Shown: positions 46,783 to 55,815 of the stretch, one piece after another | Position numbering within the stretch: the first letter of the stretch is position 1 | Layout: each line of letters begins with the position of its first letter | Origin: Bradyrhizobium sp. CCBAU 53338 | GTDB taxonomy: Bacteria; Pseudomonadota; Alphaproteobacteria; Rhizobiales; Xanthobacteraceae | DNA length: 64,000 bases | Direction: 5' to 3' | NCBI RefSeq assembly: GCF_015291665.1 | Contig: NZ_CP030048.1 | Coordinates: forward strand, 620,001-684,000 | Position numbers and translations under genes: made by a program | The notes under the pieces: model-generated | Databases searched by the model: none | The model's input: the letters and a program-made list of their open reading frames with translations, nothing else | What the model was told of the DNA's origin: nothing

Positions 46783-47421
46783 ATGACGATTTCCATCGCA
46801 GCGAACAGCGTGTCGAAACCGCCGGCCGGTATCATCGAGGGCTTTCGGAATGCGCCGACCTCGATCATTTCTGACAATCTTGGCCGTCTGCCGGGCGCGG
46901 TCGGGCTGAAGCCCTATCACCGCAGCGGCAGGTTGATCGGCGCAGCCTTCACGGTACGCACCCGGCCCGGCGACAATCTCGCCATCCACCGTGCGCTCGA
47001 ACTGGTCGGTCCCGGCGACGTCATCGTGGTCGATGGTGGCGGCGACGAGACCCGCGCGCTGGTCGGCGAGATCATGAAAAATATCGCGCAATGGCGCAAA
47101 GCAGAGGGCTACGTCATCGACGGCGCAATTCGCGATGTCGCCGCCTTTGCCGGCGACGACTTCCCCTGCTTCGCCCGCGCGGTGATCCATCGCGGCCCCT
47201 ACAAGAATGGCCCCGGCGAGATCAACGTGCCCGTTTCGGTCGGCGGCAGCGTGATCTCGCCCGGCGACATCGTGGTCGGGGACGAGGACGGCGTGGTGTC
47301 GTTTCCCGCCGCCGGTGCCGCGGCCCTGCTGGAGGCGGTGCGCGTCCAGATCAAGCGGGAGGAGGACACACTGAAGGCGATCCGCGAGGGCCGCTACCAG
47401 GGGGCTTACGGGAAGTCCTGA
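46783..47421 (+). CDS. RraA family protein (possible oxoacid aldolase)
   Basis: 212 residues. SIISDNLGRLPGAVGLKPYH at the start, GDNLAIHRALELVGPGDVIVVDGGGDETRALVG in the middle and YVIDGAIRDVAAFAGDDFPCFAR with the Arg-Asp pair match the RraA-like fold. The residues that bind metal and pyruvate in 4-hydroxy-4-methyl-2-oxoglutarate aldolases (GDN.. and IRD) are present, so an aldolase/decarboxylase is more likely than the RNase E inhibitor function. Operon with the acyl-CoA ligase. Confidence 0.88.
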   Translation: MTISIAANSVSKPPAGIIEGFRNAPTSIISDNLGRLPGAVGLKPYHRSGRLIGAAFTVRTRPGDNLAIHRALELVGPGDVIVVDGGGDETRALVGEIMKNIAQWRKAEGYVIDGAIRDVAAFAGDDFPCFARAVIHRGPYKNGPGEINVPVSVGGSVISPGDIVVGDEDGVVSFPAAGAAALLEAVRVQIKREEDTLKAIREGRYQGAYGKS

Positions 47422-47513
47422 TCGCCCGCTCGTTGTTGAGCGAAGGGCTTCCGATTCGGCCCTTGCTTTGATATGTACAGCTCCAGGCAACCCGCCTCAC
47501 CGGTGGGTTCCGC

Positions 47514-47590
<77 letters not shown>

Positions 47591-47886
47591 TTACGGCTTC
47601 AGAACGCTTGAGAGAAAGTGTGAGGTCGCCTCGCGCACGTCCGGTCGGTTGAGGATGGTGTGCAACTTCGCATCCACGACCAATACCAAAGCGTAGGGAC
47701 AGCCCTTCAGCGCGCCGGTCCAAGCCTAGGCCGTTGAGGCTTCCAAATCCTGCTCATGGTGAAGGCCTCCAATCCGCGGCAGCGTTTCTGGCGGTGCCAT
47801 TTGCCTGCTCGGCGCAAAAATTGCTACACGCGGGGAGCAGCCTTTCTGGCGGACGTTTGCCAGCCTTGTCCGCGAATCCGGAGCCA
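47591..47886. other. Spacer between tRNA-Arg and the metallohydrolase gene
   Basis: 296 bases. No integrase, no repeat of the tRNA 3' end and no convincing gene is visible. The frame that precedes the hydrolase start is open but Ala/Ser-rich and unlike the family, so I treat it as untranslated leader. Confidence 0.55.
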
Positions 47887-49029
47887 ATGATGCCTTTCGA
47901 CTTGATCCTTCGCGGCGGACGGGTCGTTGACCCCTCGCAGAAGCTCGACGCCGTGGCCGATGTCGCATTTTCTGGTGGCAAGGTCGCAGCCGTCGGCAAC
48001 GGGCTCAAGGCGGATCCCGGCACCGAGGTTCGTGACGTCTCGCAGTTCATAGTCACTCCGGGTCTGATCGATCTCCACACCCATGTTTATTGGGGGGGCA
48101 CTTCGCTCGGCATCGATGCCGAGGAATTCTGCCGCGCCTCCGGCGTCACCACCTCGGTCGATACCGGCAGTGCCGGCCCCGGGAATTTCGCCGGCTTCCG
48201 CAAGCACGTCATCGAGCCGAGCCAGGTCCGCATTCTCGCTTACCTGCATGTCTCTCATGCCGGCATCTTCGGCTTCTCGCACCGGATCATGGTCGGCGAG
48301 AGCGAGGAACTACGGCTGATGAATCCGATCGAGGCCGCCAAGGTCGCCGACGCCAACCGCGACGTCGTCGTCGGCATCAAGGTGCGGGTCGGGCTGCACT
48401 CATCGGGCACCTCGGGTGCGGTGCCGCTCGATATCGCGCTCCAGGTCGCCGACGAGGTCGGCATGCCGCTGATGGCACATATCGACCATCCGCCGCCGAC
48501 CTATGAAGAGGTGCTCGCCCGCCTGCGCCCTGGCGACGTGCTGACCCATGCGTTCCGCCCTTTCCCGAATTCGCCGGCAACCGCGCAGGGCACCGTGAAG
48601 AAGGCGGTACTGGATGCGCGTGAGCGCGGCGTGCTGTTCGACATCGGCCACGGCAAGGGCTCGTTCGCGTTCAAGACCGCGCGTGCCATGCTCGCCAACG
48701 GCTTCTATCCGGATACCATCTCATCCGACATCCACCAGCTCTGCATCGACGGCCCGGCCTTCGACCAGGTGACGACGATGTCGAAATTCCTCTGCATGGG
48801 CATGTCGCTGTCGGATGTGGTTGCCGCGTCGACGGAGAACGCCGCGATGGCGTTGCGGCGCCCCGAGCTCGGCAGCCTCAAGCCCGGCAGCGTCGGCGAT
48901 GCCACGCTGATCTCGGTGAAGCAAGGCCAGTTCGACTATGAGGACGTCGTTGGCGAGCATCTCATCGGCGACAAGAAGATCGTCTCCGAAGGCGTCGTCA
49001 TCGGCGGCCGCTGGTGGTATCCGAATTGA
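47887..49029 (+). CDS. Amidohydrolase superfamily metallohydrolase (dihydroorotase/deacetylase-like)
   Basis: 380 residues from ATG 47887 (or 47890). FDLILRGGRVVDPSQKLDAVADVAFSGGKVAAVG is the N-terminal beta-sandwich, VTPGLIDLHTHVYWGG near 57-70 the first HxH metal motif, VVGIKVRVG contains a Lys that could be carboxylated, AHIDHPPPTYEEVL and DIGHGKGSFAFK give further His ligands, and TISSDIHQLC the catalytic Asp. The C-terminus GSLKPGSVGDATLISVK is typical. Family members are deacetylases or cyclic amidases; the substrate is unknown. Transcribed away from the tRNA. Confidence 0.9.
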   Translation: MMPFDLILRGGRVVDPSQKLDAVADVAFSGGKVAAVGNGLKADPGTEVRDVSQFIVTPGLIDLHTHVYWGGTSLGIDAEEFCRASGVTTSVDTGSAGPGNFAGFRKHVIEPSQVRILAYLHVSHAGIFGFSHRIMVGESEELRLMNPIEAAKVADANRDVVVGIKVRVGLHSSGTSGAVPLDIALQVADEVGMPLMAHIDHPPPTYEEVLARLRPGDVLTHAFRPFPNSPATAQGTVKKAVLDARERGVLFDIGHGKGSFAFKTARAMLANGFYPDTISSDIHQLCIDGPAFDQVTTMSKFLCMGMSLSDVVAASTENAAMALRRPELGSLKPGSVGDATLISVKQGQFDYEDVVGEHLIGDKKIVSEGVVIGGRWWYPN

Positions 49030-49073
49030 GGGACGCTCACGGATCGTGAGCGCCCGATCGCGGGACTTGCCCG

Positions 49074-49424
49074 TCAGTCGCGTCCTGCCTCCATGATGGC
49101 CTTGGCGAGCCGTGCGGGATCGGAGAAGCACAGTTCGTGGCTCCCGGAAACCTGCACCAGGCGGAACAGGCCGAGCTTCTCCGACAGACGCGGATGCCAG
49201 CCATGGCTGTGCGGCAGCGCGGTGTCCTCGGTGCAGTTGATGTAGGACTTTGCCAGCGGCATCTCGGCGGGATTGCTCTTCAGCGCGACCTTGTCGCTGA
49301 AGGTTGCGAGCGGGTGCGGATTGAGAACGTCATAGGCCTTCTGCGCCAGTTCGAGGTCGGCATCGTTGATGAAGGCCTCGCGCCAGATCGGGAAGGGCAG
49401 CACCACCGAGCCGTCGCCGCGCTC
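49074..49424 (-). pseudogene. Alpha/beta hydrolase remnant (C-terminal half only)
   Basis: The frame ERGDGSVVLPFPIWREAFINDAD through MPLAKSYINCTEDTALPH to VSGSHELCFSDPARLAKAIMEAGRD is the C-terminal half of an EstC-like alpha/beta hydrolase, including the catalytic His in GSHELCF. The nucleophile elbow and the first about 120 residues are missing: upstream the frame runs into a stop at 49446-49448 and unrelated sequence next to the acyl-CoA dehydrogenase gene. A deletion at about 49425 is the simplest explanation. No plausible start except GTG codons at 49404-49409. Confidence 0.75.
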
Positions 49425-49511
49425 GGTTTTCCGACCTCTCCCATTTCACGCGACGCTTCAGGCAGCGCTTTGGCTGCCGTCCGCGTGATTGGCGGGCGCG
49501 CTAGTGCCACG

Positions 49512-50657
49512 CTACAGGGATCTCGCGATCAACAGCTTCATGATCTCGTTGGTGCCGCCATAGATCTTCTGGATGCGGGAATCGATGAAGATGCGCGAGA
49601 TCGGATATTCCTGCATGTAGCCATAGCCGCCGAACAGCTGGAGGCATTCGTCGGCGGTTTGCACCTGCTTGTCCGAGCACCAGTATTTCGCCATCGACGC
49701 TGTGACGGTGTCGAGGTCTTTCGCCACCAGGCGCTCGATGCACCAGTCGACGAAGACGCGCGCGATCATGGCCTCGGTCTTGCGCTCGGCGAGCGTGAAG
49801 GCGGTGTTCTGGAAATCCATCAGCGGCTTGCCGAACGCCTTCCGCTCCTTGGTGTATTCGGTGGTGAGCTTGACCGCGCGCTCCATCGAGGCGACGGCGC
49901 CGACCGCTAGCGCGAGGCGCTCCTGCGGCAGCTGCTGCATCAGTTGGACAAAACCCTGGCCTTCCTCGTTGCCGAGCAGGTTCTCCGGCGGCACGGTGAC
50001 ATTGTCGAAGAACAGTTCAGACGTGTCGGAGGCGTGCAGGCCGATCTTGTCGAGGTTGCGGCCGCGCTTGTAGCCGTCGGCGCCTGCGGTCTCGACCACG
50101 ATCAGCGAGATACCCTTGGCGCCGGCCTCGCCGGTGCGGGCGACCACGACGACGAGGTCGGCTGCCTGGCCGTTGGTGATGAACGTCTTCTGGCCGTTGA
50201 TGACGTAGGAATTGCCCTGCTTCCTTGCGGTGGTCTTGACGGCTTGCAGGTCCGAGCCGGTGCCGGGCTCGGTCATGGCGATGGCGCCGACCATCTCGCC
50301 CGAGGCCATCTTCGGCAGCCAGCGCTTCTTCTGCTCCTCCGAGCCGTAATTGAGGATGTAGTGCGCGACGATGGCGCCGTGCACGGAGACGCCTGTCGTC
50401 AACTCCGGCACGGTGCTTTCGAGATCGTCCAGCACCGCCGCGTCATAAGCGAAGGTCGCGCCCAGCCCGCCATATTCCTCCGGCACGCTCGCCAGCAGCG
50501 CGCCCATTTCGCCGAGCCCGCGCCAGGCGAAGCGGTCGACCATCTTCTGCTCGCGCCATTTCTCGGCATGCGGTGCCAGGTCCTTGGCGAGATATTTCCG
50601 GAACTGGTCGCGGAAGACGTCGAGCTCTTCGGTCATCCAGGAGGAGCGGTAGGACAT
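49512..50657 (-). CDS. Acyl-CoA dehydrogenase
   Basis: 381 residues from ATG 50657 (MSYRSSWMTEELDVFRDQFRKYL). GALLASVPEEYGGLGATFAYDA, VGAIAMTEPGTGSDLQAVKTTA near 125-145, FITNGQAADLVVVVARTGEAG, and C-terminal LQLFGGYGYMQEYPISRIFIDSRIQKIYGGTNEIMKLLIARSL give a full, catalytically complete ACAD. The acyl-CoA base Glu of the GGTNEI type is present. Electron acceptor ETF. Alone on this strand, next to the hydrolase remnant. Confidence 0.95.
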   Translation of the reverse strand: MSYRSSWMTEELDVFRDQFRKYLAKDLAPHAEKWREQKMVDRFAWRGLGEMGALLASVPEEYGGLGATFAYDAAVLDDLESTVPELTTGVSVHGAIVAHYILNYGSEEQKKRWLPKMASGEMVGAIAMTEPGTGSDLQAVKTTARKQGNSYVINGQKTFITNGQAADLVVVVARTGEAGAKGISLIVVETAGADGYKRGRNLDKIGLHASDTSELFFDNVTVPPENLLGNEEGQGFVQLMQQLPQERLALAVGAVASMERAVKLTTEYTKERKAFGKPLMDFQNTAFTLAERKTEAMIARVFVDWCIERLVAKDLDTVTASMAKYWCSDKQVQTADECLQLFGGYGYMQEYPISRIFIDSRIQKIYGGTNEIMKLLIARSL

Positions 50658-50783
50658 GATTACCTCGGTTGATGCGGTTTGCCGGCTTGGTAGGCCAGTC
50701 GACCGCGGCAATTATTGTGTTTTCAGGCTGTGCCGATGACGCTACCAAGGCGGCCGTAGCAGCGTCTGTCGGGGTGGTTGATT

Positions 50784-51461
50784 GTGGCTGTCAAAACGCA
50801 AGAGCTCAAGCTCGACATCGAACGCATCGGCGCAGTCTCCGCGATCCTGATGCAGCCGGACCATGTGCGCGCCTGCTACGTTCTGGCGCATGGCGCGGGT
50901 GCTGGGATGCGGCATGCCTCGATGGAGAAGATTGCGGAGGGACTCGGCGAACGCGGCATCGCGACGTTCCGGTTCAATTTTCCCTACATGGAAAACAAGC
51001 AGGGCCGTCCCGATCAGCCGGCCGTTGCGCATGCCGCCATTCGTGCGGCGGTCGAGGAGGCGGCGCGGCTGTGCCCGGAATTGAAGCTTGTCGCCGGCGG
51101 AAAGTCGTTCGGCGGACGCATGACATCGCAGGCTCAGTCGAAGGCTGCGTTGCCCGGCATCAAAGGCCTCGCCTTCCTCGCCTTTCCCCTGCATGCCGAC
51201 AAGAAGCCGTCGACCGAGCGCGCGGAGCACCTTGGTGGCGTCACCATTCCCATGTTGTTTCTCCAGGGAACGCGAGACGGGCTTGCTGATCTCGGCCTTC
51301 TCAAGCCGGTCGTCGCGGCGCTCGGGACCAAGGCGACGCTGCATGAAATCGAAGGCGGCGACCACTCCTTCGCCGTGCTGAAGAAGTCCGGCCGTACCAA
51401 CGACGAGGCGCTCGCGGAGGTGCTCGATACACTCGCGGCCTGGATGGACGGGCTCGCCTGA
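50784..51461 (+). CDS. Alpha/beta family hydrolase (KANL3/Tex30-like)
   Basis: 225 residues from a GTG at 50784 (a TTG two codons earlier is also open). CYVLAHGAGAGMRHASMEKIAEGLGERGI is the N-terminal strand with the HGAGAGM oxyanion motif, AGGKSFGGRMTSQ near 103-115 the nucleophile elbow with Ser about 107, QGTRDGLAD the acid and EGGDHSFAVLKKSG the His, so the triad is complete. The KANL3/Tex30 group are small cytosolic hydrolases of unknown substrate. Neighbours do not clarify it. Confidence 0.85.
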   Translation: MAVKTQELKLDIERIGAVSAILMQPDHVRACYVLAHGAGAGMRHASMEKIAEGLGERGIATFRFNFPYMENKQGRPDQPAVAHAAIRAAVEEAARLCPELKLVAGGKSFGGRMTSQAQSKAALPGIKGLAFLAFPLHADKKPSTERAEHLGGVTIPMLFLQGTRDGLADLGLLKPVVAALGTKATLHEIEGGDHSFAVLKKSGRTNDEALAEVLDTLAAWMDGLA

Positions 51462-51464
51462 AGT

Positions 51465-52439
51465 TCAGGCCGAGTAGAGCCCCTTGTCGCGCGCCTTCTG
51501 GATCGCGAGCGCGGCGATCAGGTCGAGCGTCGGCGTCGACAGGCCGGCGGCGCGCGCGAATGCGGCGGGCGCCTTCACCAGCACGTCGATCTCCATGGCG
51601 CGGCCGAGCTCGTAGTCCTGCAGCAGTGAGGGCTTGTGGTTGGGGGCGGGCCCGCTGCGCGTCACGCGCTTGACCTCGGGGATGAAGTGCTGCGCGATGT
51701 CGTTCGCCTCGTTCAACATGCGCGGGATGACCTCGGCGAAAGCAGGATCGTCGCGTACGCCCCGCGCAGTCTGGCCGGTCAGCAGGCACAGCACCGACAG
51801 CGACATGTTGGTCAGCAGCTTTGACCAGATCGCCTCGCGGATCTCGGCCACCGGCGGCGACTCCAGCCGTGCGTCGTTGAAGGCTCCGCGAAGTTTTGTG
51901 ATGCGCTCGCAATTCCGGTCGTCGCATTCGCCGATCAGGAGGCGGTTGCGGTCAGGGGTGAGGTTCTGCACCACGCCGGGCGCGGTCACCTCGTTGGAGG
52001 AGAAGATGACGCCGCCGATGATTCGCTCCTTCGGAATGCAGGCTCGCAACCGTCCGCCCGGATCGAGGAAGGAAATATCAGGCGGCGTGGGATGCCGCGG
52101 CGGCAGGCCGATCCCGTACCACCAGGGAATGCCGTTCTGGGCGAACACGATCGCGGTGTCGTCCTGGAGCAGTGGCTTGATGCTGGAGACCAGGCCGGTC
52201 AGCGCGGTCGCCTTCAGCGTCGAGATCACCACGTCCTGCGGACCGAGCTGGGCCGGATCGCCCGAGGCATTCACCTTGGCCGAGACCTCGGAATCGCCGA
52301 CGCGCAGCTTGAGGCCATTGGCGCGGACCGCTTCCAGATGCGCCCCCCGCATTACGCATGAGACCTCATGACCGGCGCGCGCCAGCCGTACCGCAATGTG
52401 GCTGCCGACGGCGCCCGCGCCGAAAATGCAGATGCGCAT
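51465..52439 (-). CDS. Ketopantoate reductase family protein (PanE/ApbA-like), second copy
   Basis: 324 residues from ATG 52439, with GAGAVGSHIAVRLARAGHEV at 7-26 as the Rossmann motif. VIFAQNGIPWWYG and KERIIGGVIFSSNEV are family regions; REAIWSKLLTNMSLSVLCLLTGQTARG carries the catalytic Lys-Asn area, and SLLQDYELGRAMEIDVLV the C-terminal signature. It is convergent with the hydrolase gene (3 bases apart). Only distantly similar to the copy at 41978, so probably different substrates. Confidence 0.88.
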   Translation of the reverse strand: MRICIFGAGAVGSHIAVRLARAGHEVSCVMRGAHLEAVRANGLKLRVGDSEVSAKVNASGDPAQLGPQDVVISTLKATALTGLVSSIKPLLQDDTAIVFAQNGIPWWYGIGLPPRHPTPPDISFLDPGGRLRACIPKERIIGGVIFSSNEVTAPGVVQNLTPDRNRLLIGECDDRNCERITKLRGAFNDARLESPPVAEIREAIWSKLLTNMSLSVLCLLTGQTARGVRDDPAFAEVIPRMLNEANDIAQHFIPEVKRVTRSGPAPNHKPSLLQDYELGRAMEIDVLVKAPAAFARAAGLSTPTLDLIAALAIQKARDKGLYSA

Positions 52440-52593
52440 ATGATGTTCGTCCCTGATCCCTAGGATGCCGCCCGGCCGCAGCATGACACAAGCCGCCATG
52501 CGATGGACGCGGCCGCCCCACGCTGGAAAGATATGGATCGGGATGCGTTGCCTCGGCCATAGTGCGCGCCAACAAACGATCGGAGGATCGCCG

Positions 52594-53397
52594 ATGACTG
52601 CCAGCCCTGTCCTGTGGAGCCTCGATGAACGCGGGGTTGCGACCGTCACGTTGAACCGGCCGGAGGTAAACAACGCCTACGACGGCGCGCTGATCGCGGG
52701 CGTGCTGGCGGCCATGGACGATCTCGGCAAGAAGCCCAACCTTCGCGTGGTCGTGCTCAAGGGCAACGGCAAGCATTTCCAGGCGGGCGCCGATCTCAAA
52801 TGGATCAACGGCGTGAGGCCGCAATCGCCCGACGCCAACGAGGCGGCGTCGCGGGCGACGTTCGAGGCCGTGCAGCGCCTCAACACCTTGCCGATCCCCA
52901 CCGTGGCCCTTGTGCAGGGCGGCTGCTTCGGTGGCGGCACCGGTGTGATTTCGGCTTGCGACGTCGTGATCGCCGCGGATAACGCCCTGTTCTCCATCAC
53001 CGAGGTGCGCTGGGGCCTGACGGCGGCGATCATCATCCCGCAGCTCTGCGATGCCATTGGTGTACGGCAGGTCCGCCGTTATGCGCTGACCGGCGAACGC
53101 TTCGGCGCCGAAGACGCCCGCCGCATCGGCCTCGTCCACGAGGTGGTGCCGCTGGCCGATCTCGAAGCCGCCGGCGCCAAGGTGGTCGAGCAGCTCCTCG
53201 CCAACGGACCCGAGGCGATCGCCGAGACTAAGCGCCTCGCACTGGAAAGCTCGTTCGGTGGAATGGCGGTGGACGATGCGGCGTATGCGCGGCTCGTCCA
53301 GTTGCATTCACTCAAGCGCCAGAGCGCGGAAACGGCCGAGGGGCTGGCCTCCTTCGCCGAGAAGCGCGCGGCGAAGTGGGGTGGCGGAAAGGGTTGA
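52594..53397 (+). CDS. Enoyl-CoA hydratase/isomerase family protein
   Basis: 267 residues from ATG 52594. TLNRPEVNNAYDGALIAGVLAAMDDL, VVVLKGNGKHFQAGADLKWI near 60 (oxyanion Ala-Asp), and ALVQGGCFGGGTGVISACDVVIAADNALFSITEVRWGLTAAII near 110-150 with a Glu in TEVRWG are classic crotonase features, similar to methylglutaconyl-CoA hydratases. Divergent from the second ketopantoate-reductase-like gene with 154 bases between. Cytoplasmic. Confidence 0.93.
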   Translation: MTASPVLWSLDERGVATVTLNRPEVNNAYDGALIAGVLAAMDDLGKKPNLRVVVLKGNGKHFQAGADLKWINGVRPQSPDANEAASRATFEAVQRLNTLPIPTVALVQGGCFGGGTGVISACDVVIAADNALFSITEVRWGLTAAIIIPQLCDAIGVRQVRRYALTGERFGAEDARRIGLVHEVVPLADLEAAGAKVVEQLLANGPEAIAETKRLALESSFGGMAVDDAAYARLVQLHSLKRQSAETAEGLASFAEKRAAKWGGGKG

Positions 53398-53422
53398 GCG
53401 TCCCTTCATGCGGCACTGAAGT

Positions 53423-54307
53423 TTACAGTGACGGCGCGAGTGACGTTTTCAGCAAAGTTAGCAGCGCCTGCACCGCGGCGGCGTTGCGCCGCCGCTCAGG
53501 AATCGCGGCCTTTACCCACAATTCCGGAATCGGAAAATCGCGCAGCACCGGTTTCAGCGTGCCGTCGCGCAAGGCGTCCGCGACGAGATAATGCGACATC
53601 AGCGCGATGCCGTTGCCGGCGATCGCGCTGCGCGCCAGCACATGTCCCTCGTTGGACGAAAGTAGCGGGCTGACCTGGATGGTGATGCGGCCGCGCGGCC
53701 CGTCAAAGACCCATTCGGGGCCGGTCGGCATGAAGCTGAGGCAGCGATGCTCGACGAGGTCGCGCGGATGTTTTGGCGTGCCGTGCTGCTTCAAATACGC
53801 CGGCGAGGCGCAAAGCAGCCGCTTCAAGGGGACCAGCGGCTCGTCGACCACGCCGCCGAAGGAATGCGGGAAGGCGCCGATCGCGATGTCGAAGCCCTCG
53901 CTGACGGGATCGACCGGGCGGTCGATCAGCACGATCTCGAGCTTGAGCCGCGGATTTTGCGTCTGGAACGCGCTGAAGGCGTCGGCAAGCCGCGCCACCG
54001 TCATCGAGGTCGGCGCCTTGATGCGGAGGTGGTCGACGAGATCGTGGCCCTTCTCGCCCATGCGCGACAGCAGATCGGTCGCGTCGGTGACGACGCCGCG
54101 CGCGCGATGGACGTAGCGCTGGCCGGCTTCGGTCAGCCGCAATTGCCGGGTCGAGCGGTGGAATAGCGGCGTGCCGATCCGCGCCTCCAACTGCGTCACG
54201 CGCTTTGCGACGACCGAGGTCGAGACATTGAGTTTGCGTGCGGCGGCGGAGAAGCCGGCTGTATCAGCGGTGGCAAGAAAGGCCTGCAGGTTCACCAGGA
54301 TGTCCAT
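53423..54307 (-). CDS. LysR family transcriptional regulator
   Basis: 294 residues. N-terminal helix-turn-helix MDILVNLQAFLATADTAGFSAAARKLNVSTSVVAKRVTQLEARIGTPLFHRSTRQL is typical of the LysR subgroup with a Thr/Ser/Val recognition helix; the effector domain runs from about 90. It is divergent from the FAD oxidoreductase-ABC cluster (108 bases apart), the usual layout for a LysR regulator of that cluster. No palindromic T-N11-A site was clear enough to name. Confidence 0.92.
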   Translation of the reverse strand: MDILVNLQAFLATADTAGFSAAARKLNVSTSVVAKRVTQLEARIGTPLFHRSTRQLRLTEAGQRYVHRARGVVTDATDLLSRMGEKGHDLVDHLRIKAPTSMTVARLADAFSAFQTQNPRLKLEIVLIDRPVDPVSEGFDIAIGAFPHSFGGVVDEPLVPLKRLLCASPAYLKQHGTPKHPRDLVEHRCLSFMPTGPEWVFDGPRGRITIQVSPLLSSNEGHVLARSAIAGNGIALMSHYLVADALRDGTLKPVLRDFPIPELWVKAAIPERRRNAAAVQALLTLLKTSLAPSL

Positions 54308-54415
54308 GCCGACCTTTCTCGATTTGCGAAAGCTGATCGCATATTTTGATGGATTGTAGCCCGCCGTGCGTTAATTCATAGTCGTTCCAAGCAAGGAATT
54401 TGGGAAGGACGCGCC

Positions 54416-55780
54416 ATGCGGGCCACGACGATCAATGAACCGGCACGACAAGTGCCGCTCTATGGCGAGTATGAAGTCGTGGTTCTCGGCGGCGGCCCTG
54501 CCGGCATCGTCGCTGCGGCATCGGCCGCGCGCGCCGGGCGGAAGACGCTGCTGATCGAGCGCTACGGCTTTCTCGGCGGCATGGGCACCGCGGCCGGCGT
54601 CACCAATTTCTGTGGCCTGCACGGCAACGTCTATGGCGAGGCTGTCAGGCTGGTGCAGGGCATGGCGACCGACCTGCTGGCGCGGATCGATCATCTGAAC
54701 GGCCTCAACGCGCCGCACCTGATCCTCGGCAAGGTCTTCGCCCAGGCCTATGACACCGCGGCCTACAAGATCGCGGCCGACGAGCTGCTGGCCAGCCACA
54801 AGGTGCACATCCTCTTCCACGCGCTCGGCGCCGGCGTGGTGATGGGCAATGACCGCCGTATCGATGTGCTGATGGTCGAGACCAAGGCCGGCCGGCAGGC
54901 GGTGCGCGCGGAGATCTTCATCGACTGTTCCGGCGATGGCGATCTCGCGGTCTGGGCCGGTGCGCCGTTCGAGATCGGCGACGAGCACGGCCATCCGATG
55001 TATCCGTCGATGATGCTTCGTCTCAACGGCATCGACCCTGCAAAGGCCGGTGATGCCTGGCGGACCATCCCACAGTTGATGGAAAAGGCCACTGCGGCCG
55101 GCACGCACAAATTTCCGCGTAAAAGCGCGATCGTGCGGCCGCAGAAATCCGGCATCGAATGGCGGGTGAATTTCACGCAAGTGGCGCGCGAGGACGGCCA
55201 CGCCATCAACGGCGTCGAGCCTGATGACCTCACCCGCGGCGAGATCGAGGGCCGCAAGCAGGCGCTCGCCGCCTTCGAGTTCCTGCGCACCGTGCCGGGC
55301 TTTGAAAAATCCTACATCGTCGATTTGCCGCCGCAGCTCGGCATCCGCGAGACCCGCCGCATCAGGGGGGGCTACCAGCTTAGCGGCGAGGACGTGCTCG
55401 GCTGTGCCTCGTTCGAGGATTCCATCGGCGTCAACGGCTGGCCGATCGAGGCCCACGTCGCCGGCGACGTCATCTTCACTTTCCCGCCGATCCCGGAATC
55501 GCGTGGCTATAACGAGCTGCCCTACCGGATGCTGGTGCCCGAGGGTGTCGACAACCTCCTGGTCGCCGGCCGTTGCGCCTCTATGACCCATGAGGGGCAG
55601 TCGGCGGCGCGGGTTTCCGGGGCTTGTTTCGTGATGGGGGAGGCGGCGGGTTCCGCGGCCGCCCTGGCGCTCTCCGGAAACCGGATCCCGCGTGACATCC
55701 CCATTGAAAAATTGCAGGAAACGTTGAAACAACAGGGCGCCTTCATCGGGCTGGATCAACCCGTGCCGAAGGGCCTGTAA
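54416..55780 (+). CDS. FAD-dependent oxidoreductase (PF12831-like)
   Basis: 454 residues. VVVLGGGPAGIVAAASAARAGRKTLLIERYGFLGGMGTAAGV at 21-65 is the FAD Rossmann motif with the typical 'GGMGT' extension; FIDCSGDGDLAVWAGAPFE near 170 and NLLVAGRCASMTHEGQSAARVSGACFVMGEAAGSAAAL near 380-420 close the FAD fold. ETRRIRGGYQLSGEDVL is another family motif. No substrate is known for close relatives. First gene of a probable operon with three ABC transporter genes (35 bases to the binding protein). It may oxidise the imported compound. Confidence 0.85.
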   Translation: MRATTINEPARQVPLYGEYEVVVLGGGPAGIVAAASAARAGRKTLLIERYGFLGGMGTAAGVTNFCGLHGNVYGEAVRLVQGMATDLLARIDHLNGLNAPHLILGKVFAQAYDTAAYKIAADELLASHKVHILFHALGAGVVMGNDRRIDVLMVETKAGRQAVRAEIFIDCSGDGDLAVWAGAPFEIGDEHGHPMYPSMMLRLNGIDPAKAGDAWRTIPQLMEKATAAGTHKFPRKSAIVRPQKSGIEWRVNFTQVAREDGHAINGVEPDDLTRGEIEGRKQALAAFEFLRTVPGFEKSYIVDLPPQLGIRETRRIRGGYQLSGEDVLGCASFEDSIGVNGWPIEAHVAGDVIFTFPPIPESRGYNELPYRMLVPEGVDNLLVAGRCASMTHEGQSAARVSGACFVMGEAAGSAAALALSGNRIPRDIPIEKLQETLKQQGAFIGLDQPVPKGL

Positions 55781-55815
55781 CGGACTGTAAAAAGAGAAAA
55801 ATTGGAGGAAATGGG

